Origin: Maribacter hydrothermalis
GTDB taxonomy: Bacteria; Bacteroidota; Bacteroidia; Flavobacteriales; Flavobacteriaceae
Assembly: GCF_001913155.1 (NCBI RefSeq)
Contig: NZ_CP018760.1
Location: 372,001-436,000, forward strand
Length of the DNA: 64,000 nucleotides
Reading direction: 5' to 3'
The translations under genes and the position numbers were made by a program. Shown here piece after piece: positions 17,226 to 25,489 of the stretch (the stretch's first letter is position 1; each line of letters begins with the position of its first letter). A model generated the notes under the pieces. It was given only the letters and a program-made list of their open reading frames with translations, was not told where the DNA came from and did no database searches.

Positions 17226-18125
17226 ATGAATGCATTATCATCTTTATTAGAGAACCCTACATTTATTAAGGCCGCAATATTAATTATGTGGATTCTTTTA
17301 ATAGTTTTTATTATCAATCTTATCAGAAAGATTTTAAAAAAAAGAATTGATGTTCTTTCTATAAGATACAAAGCCCAAAAAGGTGTAGAAATTGTTGGTT
17401 ATGCTCTTATTTTTCTTTTAATAGTAATGTCTTTTACTCTAGATAGTATTAAAGATTATACCATTATCATAGGTCTTTTTACTGCAGGCATCACTTTCAC
17501 CTTACAAGAATTAATACTAAGTATTGCGGGTTCTTTTTATATTTTTTTTGTTCGCGTATACAAACCTGGAGATCGTATTGAAATTAATAATATAAAAGGC
17601 GATGTTATTGATATTGATAGTATTTACACTACCATAATGGAAATGGGCGAATGGGTAAGTAGCGATAATTATTCGGGCAGAATAGTTAAAATTAGTAATG
17701 CTTTTGTTTTCAAAGGTCCAATTAAAAATTATTCGATGGATTTCCCATTTGTTTGGGACGAACTGAATATCCTAATAACCTACGGCTCAGATACCACATT
17801 AGCTAAAAATCTAATAATGGATAATGCATTAGAACTTTTATCAGATTATACTGAAAAATCTAAAGCAAAATGGGAAGAAATGGTAGAACGGTATTACATT
17901 GAAAATGCCACATTGGAACCTACCATAGCAATGAATTTAACCGATAATTGGATTCAACTAAACCTAAGATATATAACTGACTATAAATTAAGAAGAAATA
18001 CTAAAAACACCCTTTTTCAACAAATAGAACAAGCCATTGCACATACTAACGGCAAAGTTAATATGGCTTCTACCACACTGCAACTTCTAAAAATTCCGCC
18101 ATTGGACATTAATCTAAAAAAATAG
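17226..18125 (+). CDS. MscS-family mechanosensitive ion channel
   Basis: Small-conductance mechanosensitive channel (299 aa) of the inner membrane, releasing solutes on hypo-osmotic shock. Three membrane segments lie at about 13-32, 52-70 and 75-110. The last is the pore helix region, leading into the beta domain signature RVYKPGDRIEINNIKGDVID. The cytosolic C-terminal cage domain extends to residue 299. The gene is followed one base later by the ATP-cone/Mrr gene, so the two are co-transcribed. No CRP/FNR-type site was found in front; transcription may come through the weak upstream terminator or from an unrecognised promoter. Confidence 0.85.
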   Translation: MNALSSLLENPTFIKAAILIMWILLIVFIINLIRKILKKRIDVLSIRYKAQKGVEIVGYALIFLLIVMSFTLDSIKDYTIIIGLFTAGITFTLQELILSIAGSFYIFFVRVYKPGDRIEINNIKGDVIDIDSIYTTIMEMGEWVSSDNYSGRIVKISNAFVFKGPIKNYSMDFPFVWDELNILITYGSDTTLAKNLIMDNALELLSDYTEKSKAKWEEMVERYYIENATLEPTIAMNLTDNWIQLNLRYITDYKLRRNTKNTLFQQIEQAIAHTNGKVNMASTTLQLLKIPPLDINLKK

Positions 18126-18126
18126 T

Positions 18127-18969
18127 ATGGATGCTACAGAAACCGTAGAGATTATAAAATCTTCAGGACAAAAAGTGAAATTTTCACTGGATAAACTTAG
18201 AGCCTCTTTAAAACATAGCGGGGCAAAGCATGAGTTGGTCGAAGAAATAGTGAGTAAAGTCAATGATGAAATTTATGATGGTATAACAACCAATGAAATA
18301 TATAACAGGGCGTATTCTTTATTAAAAAAGAACAAATCTGTTTTCGCTTCAAAATATAAACTTAAGAAGGCTATTTATGAATTAGGCCCTACAGGTTTTC
18401 CTTTTGAACGCTTTGTTGGTGCCATTTTACAATACTCGGGCTACGATGTTAAGATAGACGTAATTTTAAACGGTGCATGTGTTACACATGAAATTGATGT
18501 CGTGGCAGAAAAAAATGAAAACATAACTGTAATAGAATGTAAATTTCATAATGAAGAAGGCCGTAATTGTAATGTAAAAGTGCCTTTATATATACATTCC
18601 AGGTTTAACGATGTTAAAGCGCACTGGATAACTAAAAACACTAATAAAACGCTTAACAAAGGTTGGGTCGTAACAAATACAAGATTCACCGAAGATGCAA
18701 TTTCTTATGGAAAATGTGCAGAACTTTATCTATTAAGTTGGGATTACCCTACTAATGATGGTTTAAAAGATAGGATAGACAGACTAAGCCTTTACCCAAT
18801 TACGGTGTCTGGTTTGCTTACCAATAGAGAAAAACAATTCTTGTTAAGCAGAAACGTAGTGCTTTGCAGACAGCTTATAAAAGATAAATTTTTTCTAGAT
18901 CATTTAGGTATTTCAGAACCTAGAAAAACCAAAATTTTAAATGAGATAGAACAACTTTGCAAACATTAA
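18127..18969 (+). CDS. ATP-cone domain fused to an Mrr-type restriction endonuclease domain
   Basis: 280 aa in two parts. Residues 1-90 form an ATP-cone (VEIIKSSGQKVKFSLDKLRASL, typical of ribonucleotide reductases and NrdR, where it binds ATP/dATP). Residues about 95-200 form a PD-(D/E)xK nuclease of the Mrr type: GFPFERFVGAIL, EIDVVAEK with the catalytic Asp, and ITVIECKFH with the ECK motif. The C-terminal 80 residues are unassigned. The fusion suggests DNA cleavage gated by nucleotide level. It is placed between the channel and the metallo-beta-lactamase gene (gaps of 1 and 4 bp), so it is firmly in this operon rather than in a restriction locus. Confidence 0.75.
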   Translation: MDATETVEIIKSSGQKVKFSLDKLRASLKHSGAKHELVEEIVSKVNDEIYDGITTNEIYNRAYSLLKKNKSVFASKYKLKKAIYELGPTGFPFERFVGAILQYSGYDVKIDVILNGACVTHEIDVVAEKNENITVIECKFHNEEGRNCNVKVPLYIHSRFNDVKAHWITKNTNKTLNKGWVVTNTRFTEDAISYGKCAELYLLSWDYPTNDGLKDRIDRLSLYPITVSGLLTNREKQFLLSRNVVLCRQLIKDKFFLDHLGISEPRKTKILNEIEQLCKH

Positions 18970-18973
18970 GGTT

Positions 18974-20344
18974 ATGAAAAAAGTTAGTATTACATTTCTC
19001 GGTGCTTCTGGTACCGTAACAGGCTCTAAATTTTACATAGAAACACCCGAAATAAATATTCTTGTTGACTGTGGTATGTTTCAAGGTCTTAAAGAATTAC
19101 GTGAAAAAAACTGGCAACCTTTACCTATAGATGTAAGTAAAATAGATGTTGTTCTATTAACCCATGGTCATTTAGATCATTCTGGCTATTTACCTAGATT
19201 AGTAAAAGAAGGATTTAAAGGTAGTATTTTAGCGACAGAACCAACATTGGCAATTGCGCGTATAATTTTGTTGGACAGTGCTAAAATTCAAGAAGAACAG
19301 GCAAAAAAAGCGAACGAAGAAGGGTTTTCTAAACATCCTGTAGCTTTACCATTTTACGACCTTAAGGAAGCTGAAAATACCATTAAGTTATTCGTTGGAT
19401 GCGTAAAAGATGATTGGATCGAACTTTCAAAAAACATTAGGTTTAAATTTAAGTTTAATGGGCATATTATTGGTTCAACTTTTATACATCTAGAAATGTT
19501 CGGTAAGGTTTTTGTATTCTCTGGCGATGTCGGTAGATTACATGATGAGCTTTTGTCCCCACCAGAACGACCACAATGGGCAGACTATCTTTTTTTAGAA
19601 AGTACCTATGGCAACAAACTACACCCTAAAGAAAACGTTGTTGAAATCCTTACTAAACTTATTGAAAAAACTATTAATGAAAGGGGCACTTTAATAATAC
19701 CTTCTTTTGCTGTTGAACGTTTGCAACTACTTATGTATCTATTATGGCAAATGTATAAGAAAAATAAAATACCCAATATTCCTATTTTTATAGATAGCCC
19801 CATGGGTAATAATGTGCTAAACGTATTTCAGCAATATCCAGATTGGCACAAGCTTTCCATGAACGAATTTGATGCTATGTGCAACCATGTCAATATTATT
19901 ACATCATATGCGGATACTTGGAAAACTATAGATGACCCAAGACCCAAAATTGTTATTGCTGGTAGTGGAATGGTAACTGGCGGCAGGGTACTTACCTATC
20001 TAAAACAATTAGTTGATGAACCGAAAACTAATGTGCTATTAGTCGGCTACCAAGCCGAAGGTACCCGAGGACGTCAGTTATTGGAAGGTGTACATGAACT
20101 AAAAATTTTCGGAAAATATTACCCTGTTAAAGCCAGTATTCATTTAATAGAAAGTTTATCTGCGCATGCAGATCAAGCTGAGCTTTTACATTGGATCGAT
20201 GCTATAAAAAATATTCCCGAAAATGTTTTTCTTATTCATGGTGAACCTAACGCCCTAGATGCTTTTAAAGTAAAAATTAGAGATACAAAAGGTTGGGAAT
20301 GTCACATTCCTAAACTTGATGAAACTTTAGATTTATTGCTTTAA
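18974..20344 (+). CDS. Beta-CASP metallo-beta-lactamase-fold ribonuclease
   Basis: Cytosolic 456-aa protein of the RNA-processing beta-CASP branch (CPSF/YSH1-like). Metal ligands are in LTHGHLDHSGYL (about 61-72), NGHIIGS, FSGDVGR and the late His in LSAHADQ. Beta-CASP motifs are ESTYG, IPSFAVERLQ and VIAGSGMVTGGRV. It probably cuts RNA as an endo- or 5' exonuclease. It is the last gene of the MscS operon. A link between RNA decay and the stress cluster is inference. Confidence 0.88.
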   Translation: MKKVSITFLGASGTVTGSKFYIETPEINILVDCGMFQGLKELREKNWQPLPIDVSKIDVVLLTHGHLDHSGYLPRLVKEGFKGSILATEPTLAIARIILLDSAKIQEEQAKKANEEGFSKHPVALPFYDLKEAENTIKLFVGCVKDDWIELSKNIRFKFKFNGHIIGSTFIHLEMFGKVFVFSGDVGRLHDELLSPPERPQWADYLFLESTYGNKLHPKENVVEILTKLIEKTINERGTLIIPSFAVERLQLLMYLLWQMYKKNKIPNIPIFIDSPMGNNVLNVFQQYPDWHKLSMNEFDAMCNHVNIITSYADTWKTIDDPRPKIVIAGSGMVTGGRVLTYLKQLVDEPKTNVLLVGYQAEGTRGRQLLEGVHELKIFGKYYPVKASIHLIESLSAHADQAELLHWIDAIKNIPENVFLIHGEPNALDAFKVKIRDTKGWECHIPKLDETLDLLL

Positions 20345-20367
20345 AGACTAAACTTGAAATTCGTCAA

Positions 20368-20411
20368 CTGACTATTATCATATGCACCGGTTGATCATAT
20401 TCCTATCTTGT
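20368..20411 (+). promoter_or_regulatory. CRP/FNR-type operator and -7 box (site 7)
   Basis: CTGAC-TATT-ATCAT at 20368-20381, a 22-bp gap, then TATCTTGT at 20404-20411, which keeps the TA and TT of the -7 element but not its last two bases. The weakest box of the plus-strand set. It precedes the lipoprotein gene by 56 bp. Confidence 0.65.
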
Positions 20412-20437
20412 AAGTCAATTCGTATAATGCAAATCTT

Positions 20438-21079
20438 ATGAAAAAGTTACTCGCCATATTTTCATTACTATCCTTAATGGGTTGTTCTTCAATAAGTTTA
20501 GTCGAGAATTGGAAGAACCCCGATATTGTTATATTTAATGCCAACAAAGTGCTATTAGTAGGCATGACCCAAAGTACAGAAACTAGGGAAAATTTTGAAA
20601 GCTTACTATTAAAAGAGTTTACTAGTAGAAATGTCGAAGCTATGCGTAGCGTCGATGTTTTCGATTTAACCTTGACCAATTCTAAAAAAACGGAGAAAGA
20701 ATTAGATGCTGTAGAACAAAGTCTTTTAGAAAAAGATTTTGATGCCATTCTTTTAACCAAAATTACTGGTTCTGAAAATCGTGAAAAATTCATGAAATCT
20801 ATCAATAGATGGGAAAACCATCGATCTCGTTTCAATGACGATTATTTGGAGCATCAAGGTATTTACTATGATGATAATTATTACGAAAAATTTACCGTTT
20901 ATCATGCTGAAACTACGCTGTACTGCATTTGTGAAGGTAAAGAAAGAGCAATGATATGGAGAGGTATTATTGATATTACGGACCCGAACAATATTGAAAA
21001 AGCTATAAATGATTATGTGAAATTAGTAATTGTGGCAATGGAGGACCAAGATTTAGTCTTTACCTCACAAATAGAGTAA
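20438..21079 (+). CDS. Putative lipoprotein of unknown function
   Basis: 213 aa with a short lipoprotein signal (KKLLAIFSLLSLMGCSS, acylated Cys16), so it is likely anchored to a membrane and faces the periplasm. The rest resembles small envelope lipoproteins with an alpha/beta domain (VLLVGMTQSTETRENFESLL, FDAILLTKITGSENREKF). I cannot assign a function. The operator at 20368 places it in the stress regulon. It stands alone between the metallo-beta-lactamase and UbiB genes. Confidence 0.75.
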   Translation: MKKLLAIFSLLSLMGCSSISLVENWKNPDIVIFNANKVLLVGMTQSTETRENFESLLLKEFTSRNVEAMRSVDVFDLTLTNSKKTEKELDAVEQSLLEKDFDAILLTKITGSENREKFMKSINRWENHRSRFNDDYLEHQGIYYDDNYYEKFTVYHAETTLYCICEGKERAMIWRGIIDITDPNNIEKAINDYVKLVIVAMEDQDLVFTSQIE

Positions 21080-21351
21080 TTTTTAAAACAAAGGACTTAG
21101 GACTTTACCATCTTCTTCTTTTCATTGTTTACAATAATTCTTAAATGAAGGATGAGATTCTCAATTAAGAACAAACTAAAACACTCAAAATATAATGCGA
21201 ATAAAATATTATAGAAGAATATATAGAATATACGGTTGTTCTCAAAAATAAGTTTAAATAAATATTGAAGCAGTACATCTGTTTAGTGAAGTTACCGATC
21301 AGGTTTTCAAGAGTAAAGACCAGCTACAAAACTCTTGTCCTATGTAGAAAT
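21080..21351. other. AT-rich spacer before the UbiB-family promoter
   Basis: The gene-free stretch between the lipoprotein and the UbiB-family gene totals 382 bp. The part up to 21351 shows no reading frame, hairpin or repeat that I can support. The operator and -7 box begin at 21352. Confidence 0.5.
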
Positions 21352-21395
21352 ATGACTGATATCATACAACACTCATTGAATTTAAAATAGCTTTG
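21352..21395 (+). promoter_or_regulatory. CRP/FNR-type operator and -7 box (site 8)
   Basis: ATGAC-TGAT-ATCAT at 21352-21365, a 22-bp gap, then TAGCTTTG at 21388-21395, a perfect TAnnTTTG box. The best promoter of the set and the anchor for the spacing rule. The leader to the UbiB gene is about 60 nt. Confidence 0.85.
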
Positions 21396-21461
21396 AGATA
21401 TATTTTCACAGGCAATATGTGGACAATCTAGTATAGAAAAACTTCATCAATTCTACTATAA

Positions 21462-23144
21462 ATGGCAATCTTAAATTTACCATCTCAAAAAGAAATAAAA
21501 AGATACGCTACCCTATTCAATGTGCTTGTAAAATATGGTTTTGAAGATATATTAGCTCATAGTCCTATTCTAAAATTTATACCAAATTCTTATTTAGAAA
21601 ATCATCCGGACACTAAAAAAAATCTTTCCTTTTCTCAATATGAACGTGTTAGAATGGTGTTAGAAGAATTAGGGCCAACTTATATAAAGCTGGGACAAAT
21701 TTTTAGCACACGAGAAGATATGTTGCCTTTTGCTTTAATTGAAGAGTTAGAAAAATTACAGGATCATGTTCCTAAACTCAAAGATTTCGATGTTTTAACT
21801 ACAGTAAAAGAAGAGTTAGGTATTGAAAAGTTCAAGTATTTTGCCACAATTCAAATAGAACCACTAGCTGCGGCATCGTTAGCACAAGTACACCGCGCTC
21901 AACTTATAAATGGCGATGAAGTAATTTTAAAAATTCAAAGACCCCATATTACCGAAATCATTGAGGCCGACCTTATGGTTATGAAGCAGGTTGCTCAAAG
22001 TCTCGAAAAATACAGTACACAGGCAGAAGCTTTTCAGCCTATTAGAATTGTAGAATCTTTTGAACGCAGTATAAAAGAAGAACTTCAATTTGTAAGAGAA
22101 ATAGACAATACTGAGCGTTTTGCTCAAAACTTTATGGGCAATGAATTTATTCATGTCCCCGAAATCTATAAAGAACTTTCTACAGATAAAATTATATGTA
22201 TGGAATTTATAGATGGCATTAAGGTTTCTAATATAGAAGCACTGATAGAGGCAAATATAGACCCCAAAGCGGTTGCTAAAGTTGGTGTAGACTTATATAT
22301 AGAACAAATTTTAGACTTTGGTTTTTTTCATGCAGATCCTCACCCTGGTAATATATTTATACTTCCAGATAGCGAACAAATAAGTTTTTTAGATTTTGGA
22401 ATGATGGGTACTATTCTACCCCACGAAAAAGAATCAATAAATGATCTTCTACTCCATTTTTTAAGTAAGGATGTTAAAAAAATAATATCAGTTCTTGAGA
22501 AAATAGCTATAAAAACCAATATTCCTGATTACAAAAAACTAGAACAAGACCTTTATCAATTACTTGAAGGTGTAAGTAATACTGCTATCCAAAACATAAA
22601 ACTTGGGGATACTTTATCTCAATTTAAAGTTATCCTATTCGGGAATCAAATTATAATTCCCCACTACTTATATATGCTGATAAGAGGTATTGTACTCATA
22701 GAAGGTGTTGGTCTTAAACTAGACCCTGAATTTAATATTACTAAAAATCTAGAACCTTATGTAACCAAAATTTTGCGTAAAAGATTTAGTTTAAAATACC
22801 TTTTAAAAAAGAACCTTACACGTATAAAAGATTTCAATGCCCTTGCCGATACTTTGCCAAATGATTTAAATACCATCATTAAAAAAATTAAAGAAGGTAA
22901 GTTAGCAGTCGTGCATGAGCACAAAGGACTTAAGGAATTTCAGATTGCCACAAGCAAGGCAGTAAACCGTTTAGTTTTTGCTGTTATTATTGCTGCACTT
23001 TCAATTGGCTCTTCATTACTAGTAATGGCAAAAATGCCCCCGTTAATTAATGGAATTCCAGTTTTAGGCGGAATAGGTTTTGTATTATCTGCCTTGTTGG
23101 GGTTCTATATCGTAATCTCAATTTTCAGAAATAATCAGCTTTAG
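21462..23144 (+). CDS. UbiB/ABC1-family atypical kinase
   Basis: Membrane-associated protein of 560 aa of the AarF/UbiB/ADCK family, needed in other bacteria for ubiquinone synthesis or redox-lipid homeostasis. Features are KLGQIFSTREDMLP (the KxGQ motif), AAASLAQVHRAQL (the Ala-rich nucleotide loop) at about 135-150, the catalytic region FGFFHADPHPGNIF and the metal motif FLDFGMMGT, with two membrane helices at the very C-terminus (about 510-558). Flavobacteria use menaquinone, so a role in quinone supply under low oxygen is possible but not shown. The MgtC-type gene follows after 11 bp. Confidence 0.88.
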   Translation: MAILNLPSQKEIKRYATLFNVLVKYGFEDILAHSPILKFIPNSYLENHPDTKKNLSFSQYERVRMVLEELGPTYIKLGQIFSTREDMLPFALIEELEKLQDHVPKLKDFDVLTTVKEELGIEKFKYFATIQIEPLAAASLAQVHRAQLINGDEVILKIQRPHITEIIEADLMVMKQVAQSLEKYSTQAEAFQPIRIVESFERSIKEELQFVREIDNTERFAQNFMGNEFIHVPEIYKELSTDKIICMEFIDGIKVSNIEALIEANIDPKAVAKVGVDLYIEQILDFGFFHADPHPGNIFILPDSEQISFLDFGMMGTILPHEKESINDLLLHFLSKDVKKIISVLEKIAIKTNIPDYKKLEQDLYQLLEGVSNTAIQNIKLGDTLSQFKVILFGNQIIIPHYLYMLIRGIVLIEGVGLKLDPEFNITKNLEPYVTKILRKRFSLKYLLKKNLTRIKDFNALADTLPNDLNTIIKKIKEGKLAVVHEHKGLKEFQIATSKAVNRLVFAVIIAALSIGSSLLVMAKMPPLINGIPVLGGIGFVLSALLGFYIVISIFRNNQL

Positions 23145-23155
23145 AAGAAAAATAC

Positions 23156-24427
23156 ATGGGTGAATTTGAAAAAATAACCAAAGTACTTGACCCTTATATT
23201 TTAGGTGTACTCATTAGTTTAGGAATAGGTCTTATACTAGGACTGGAAAGAGAATATAATAATCTTAAAGAAGATAAAGGATTCGCTGGAATACGAGCTT
23301 TCCCTATTGTAGCTATTTTAGGGTTTACGTTAGGCAGCCTTACCGAAACATACTCTACTTGGCTGCCAATTATTGGTTTAGGTGCTTTCATTTTCTTTTT
23401 AGGATTCAATCATTTATATAAAGAGACGGTTACATTTGAACGGAGTTTCACCACCAACATAGCTTTAATTGCTACATTAATATTAGGGTTAATGGTATCT
23501 GCGGAATACTATAGAAATGCTGTTGCAACAGCAGTTATCATAGTGACTTTACTTTCTCTTAAAACCCATTTTCATATGGTAATAAGAAATATAACATCAG
23601 ATGAACTTTTTGCACTAATAAAGTTTTCAATCATAGCTTTATTGATTCTACCCTTTTTACCCAATAGCAATTACGGACCTAATGAATTGATAAATCCGTT
23701 TGAGATTGGGTCTATCATTGTCATAGTGTCCTTCTTAAACTTCATCGGTTATTTTTTAGTCAAATTTGTAGGCTCCAAAAAAGGAATTTTATTGACCGCA
23801 ATTCTTGGCGGACTTATTTCAAGCACGGCTGTTGCTTGGAGCTACTCATCTCGTAGCGTTGAGTCTCCTGAACTGTCAAAAAAATATGCTGCAGGTATAA
23901 TCATAGCATCAGCTATTATGTTTCCGAGACTTGCTTTTTTAACATACATATTCAATAAGGCATTATTCATTTATATAGCTATACCTTTTGCTTTATTCTC
24001 AATAATATGCCTTATTATATCTTTAATTCTCATTAAAGATGACACTAATAAACCTGACACCAATATTAATCTTGGTAACCCAATGAATCTCCTTAATGCT
24101 TTTGGGTTTGGTATTATTTATGTGGTCATTCTTTTTGCAGTTTTTTACAGCAATCAATTTTTCGGAGAAAGCGGATTATATTATTCTGCGCTAATTGCTG
24201 GTTTGGCAGACACGGATGCAATTACTATTAGCCTAGCAAAATTTGCCTCAGATGGAGAAAAAGTAAAGTTAGCCTCATCGGTCATTGTAACCGCAGTAAT
24301 GAGTAATATGCTTGTTAAATTGGGAATTACTTTATTTAAAGGCTCAAAAGTTACCGGTAAATTAGTTGGTTATACTTTTGCCGGTATTATTGTAATTGGT
24401 GTTTTATATGCTTTTTTCAGTCATTGA
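23156..24427 (+). CDS. MgtC/SapB-family membrane protein with DUF4010
   Basis: Polytopic inner-membrane protein of 423 aa with about twelve hydrophobic segments. The N-terminal MgtC domain has LGIGLILGLEREYNN (signature near residue 20) and the Arg/Phe-rich FAGIRAFPIVAILG. The C-terminal DUF4010 half has SSTAVAWSYSSR and ADTDAITISLA. Members are linked to Mg2+ limitation or acid stress, but the transported solute is unknown. It is the second gene of the UbiB operon. Confidence 0.85.
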   Translation: MGEFEKITKVLDPYILGVLISLGIGLILGLEREYNNLKEDKGFAGIRAFPIVAILGFTLGSLTETYSTWLPIIGLGAFIFFLGFNHLYKETVTFERSFTTNIALIATLILGLMVSAEYYRNAVATAVIIVTLLSLKTHFHMVIRNITSDELFALIKFSIIALLILPFLPNSNYGPNELINPFEIGSIIVIVSFLNFIGYFLVKFVGSKKGILLTAILGGLISSTAVAWSYSSRSVESPELSKKYAAGIIIASAIMFPRLAFLTYIFNKALFIYIAIPFALFSIICLIISLILIKDDTNKPDTNINLGNPMNLLNAFGFGIIYVVILFAVFYSNQFFGESGLYYSALIAGLADTDAITISLAKFASDGEKVKLASSVIVTAVMSNMLVKLGITLFKGSKVTGKLVGYTFAGIIVIGVLYAFFSH

Positions 24428-24442
24428 ATTTATCGATAACCG

Positions 24443-24466
24443 ATATTCATTTTTTCAAATGAATAT
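24443..24466 (+). terminator. Hairpin after the MgtC-type gene
   Basis: ATATTCATTT (24443-24452) pairs with AAATGAATAT (24457-24466) over a 4-nt loop, 15 bp past the stop codon. AT-only apart from two pairs, so a moderate terminator. Confidence 0.45.
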
Positions 24467-24557
24467 TCGTACTATAATAGTTTAATTATTAAGAATTATA
24501 GTTGGATTTATATAATTTGATATCTAAATAATTCATTCAATTTTTATATCAACAGTT

Positions 24558-24700
24558 AATCTTCCAAATTTTCGTTTACCATTTTACCACCAATATATGT
24601 TGCTAGTATTTCAATTTTAGGAATTAAAAAAGGGTTCATCTTAGTTATATCCTCATTAAAATCACAAAACCGAGAAGTTTATCCACGTATAAGGTGTGTT
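24558..24700 (-). pseudogene. Remnant of an amidohydrolase 3' end
   Basis: Minus-strand translation gives EDITKMNPFLIPKIEILATY followed by IGGKMVNE and a stop. This is the usual C-terminus of periplasmic amidohydrolases (metal-dependent TIM-barrel type). Just upstream the expected FVIL appears in another frame, so the piece is frameshifted, and the rest of the gene is gone. It lies at the edge of the putative island and may be a casualty of its insertion. Confidence 0.45.
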
Positions 24701-24804
24701 TAATATTCTCGGCAAAAAAGACATAGGCTGTATTTTTAATATAAACAGTTAACGTTAATTGTGTTGTAATTTTTTATTTTGAAACTCAAGCTTTTGGAAA
24801 CAAA

Positions 24805-24830
24805 AAATGAACTGTAAAAACAGTTCATTT
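24805..24830. terminator. Hairpin beside the left tRNA fragment
   Basis: AAATGAACTG (24805-24814) pairs with CAGTTCATTT (24821-24830), followed by T-rich sequence. It sits 10 bp from the tRNA 3' fragment. The right-hand fragment also has a hairpin next to it. Confidence 0.6.
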
Positions 24831-24839
24831 TCTTATTCT

Positions 24840-24862
24840 GTCGGGATGACAGGATTTGAACC
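24840..24862 (-). pseudogene. tRNA 3'-end fragment (left copy of a 17-bp direct repeat)
   Basis: Read on the minus strand this is a tRNA 3' end: T-loop TTCAAAT, T-stem CCTGT, acceptor CATCCCG and discriminator A. It best fits tRNA-Pro of Bacteroidota. No complementary 5' half lies to the right, so it is not a gene. The core from 24840 to 24856 recurs at 35316-35332. Typical of an attachment site used by a tRNA-targeting integrase. Confidence 0.6.
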
Positions 24863-25489
24863 CTACCCACATTCATTTCAAAATCAGCTCATTACAATAT
24901 TTTTTTTAAATTAGGACACGTCCAAGGACATGTTTATCAGCATTATAATGCTTTCGTAGCTTAAAAATAGTAAATGAATTCCAAAAGTATTCAAAACGAT
25001 ACGTATTTGATTTTCAATCAATAAAAACAGTGACCCCTTAAATATTTAAAAGGTAAAATACGATCTGATATCATGCATCGGCTAAAAATTAACCGTAATA
25101 GACAAAATAAACTATCCTTTTGTATGCATATTTCAGGACGGAATAATGAATGCTAACGTTTTAAGCTATAATGTCTAGAGGAAAAAATGTTGGAGACTTT
25201 TCCGCTTTTTGCATTGATATTTTAAGATACAATAACATTTAAAGTAAACGAATAGCCAACTGATTGTCACGATATTTTCACGACCCTGTTTTTCTGTGCG
25301 CTTTTTAGCCACTATATCTTTGGCTTTAGCACTTTTCTACTGTTTTTTGAAAAGTTTTTTTTCGAAGAGAATCTGCTTATAGGCTTAAGTTTGTTGTTTG
25401 GCCATAACGGCGCTATGTTTTACGACCTACTCTTGCCCGTTTATATAACCATTGTCATGGTAGATAGCTTTCTGGACACGACTATTTCT

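Larger units (their letters stand above)
24428..25489. other. Gene-poor boundary zone of the putative 10.5-kb island
   Basis: About 1.06 kb without an intact gene. It holds a hairpin (24443-24466), the remnant of an amidohydrolase 3' end, a terminator hairpin, a tRNA 3' fragment, and an AGGACACGT motif at 24914 that recurs twice near the right-hand fragment (about 35187 and 35198). Between 25,100 and 25,489 a plus-strand frame ending DTTISLN reads like a membrane-protein tail, but it has no start and cannot be identified. Confidence 0.5.

Noticed and set aside
24840..24915. An intact tRNA-Pro gene
   Set aside because: No anticodon arm or matching 5' acceptor half is found next to the 3' piece.
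25073..25087. CTGATATCATGCA in the noncoding region as a ninth operator
   Set aside because: The half-sites are adjacent without the 4-bp spacer, and there is no -7 box at 22 bp nor a gene to drive.
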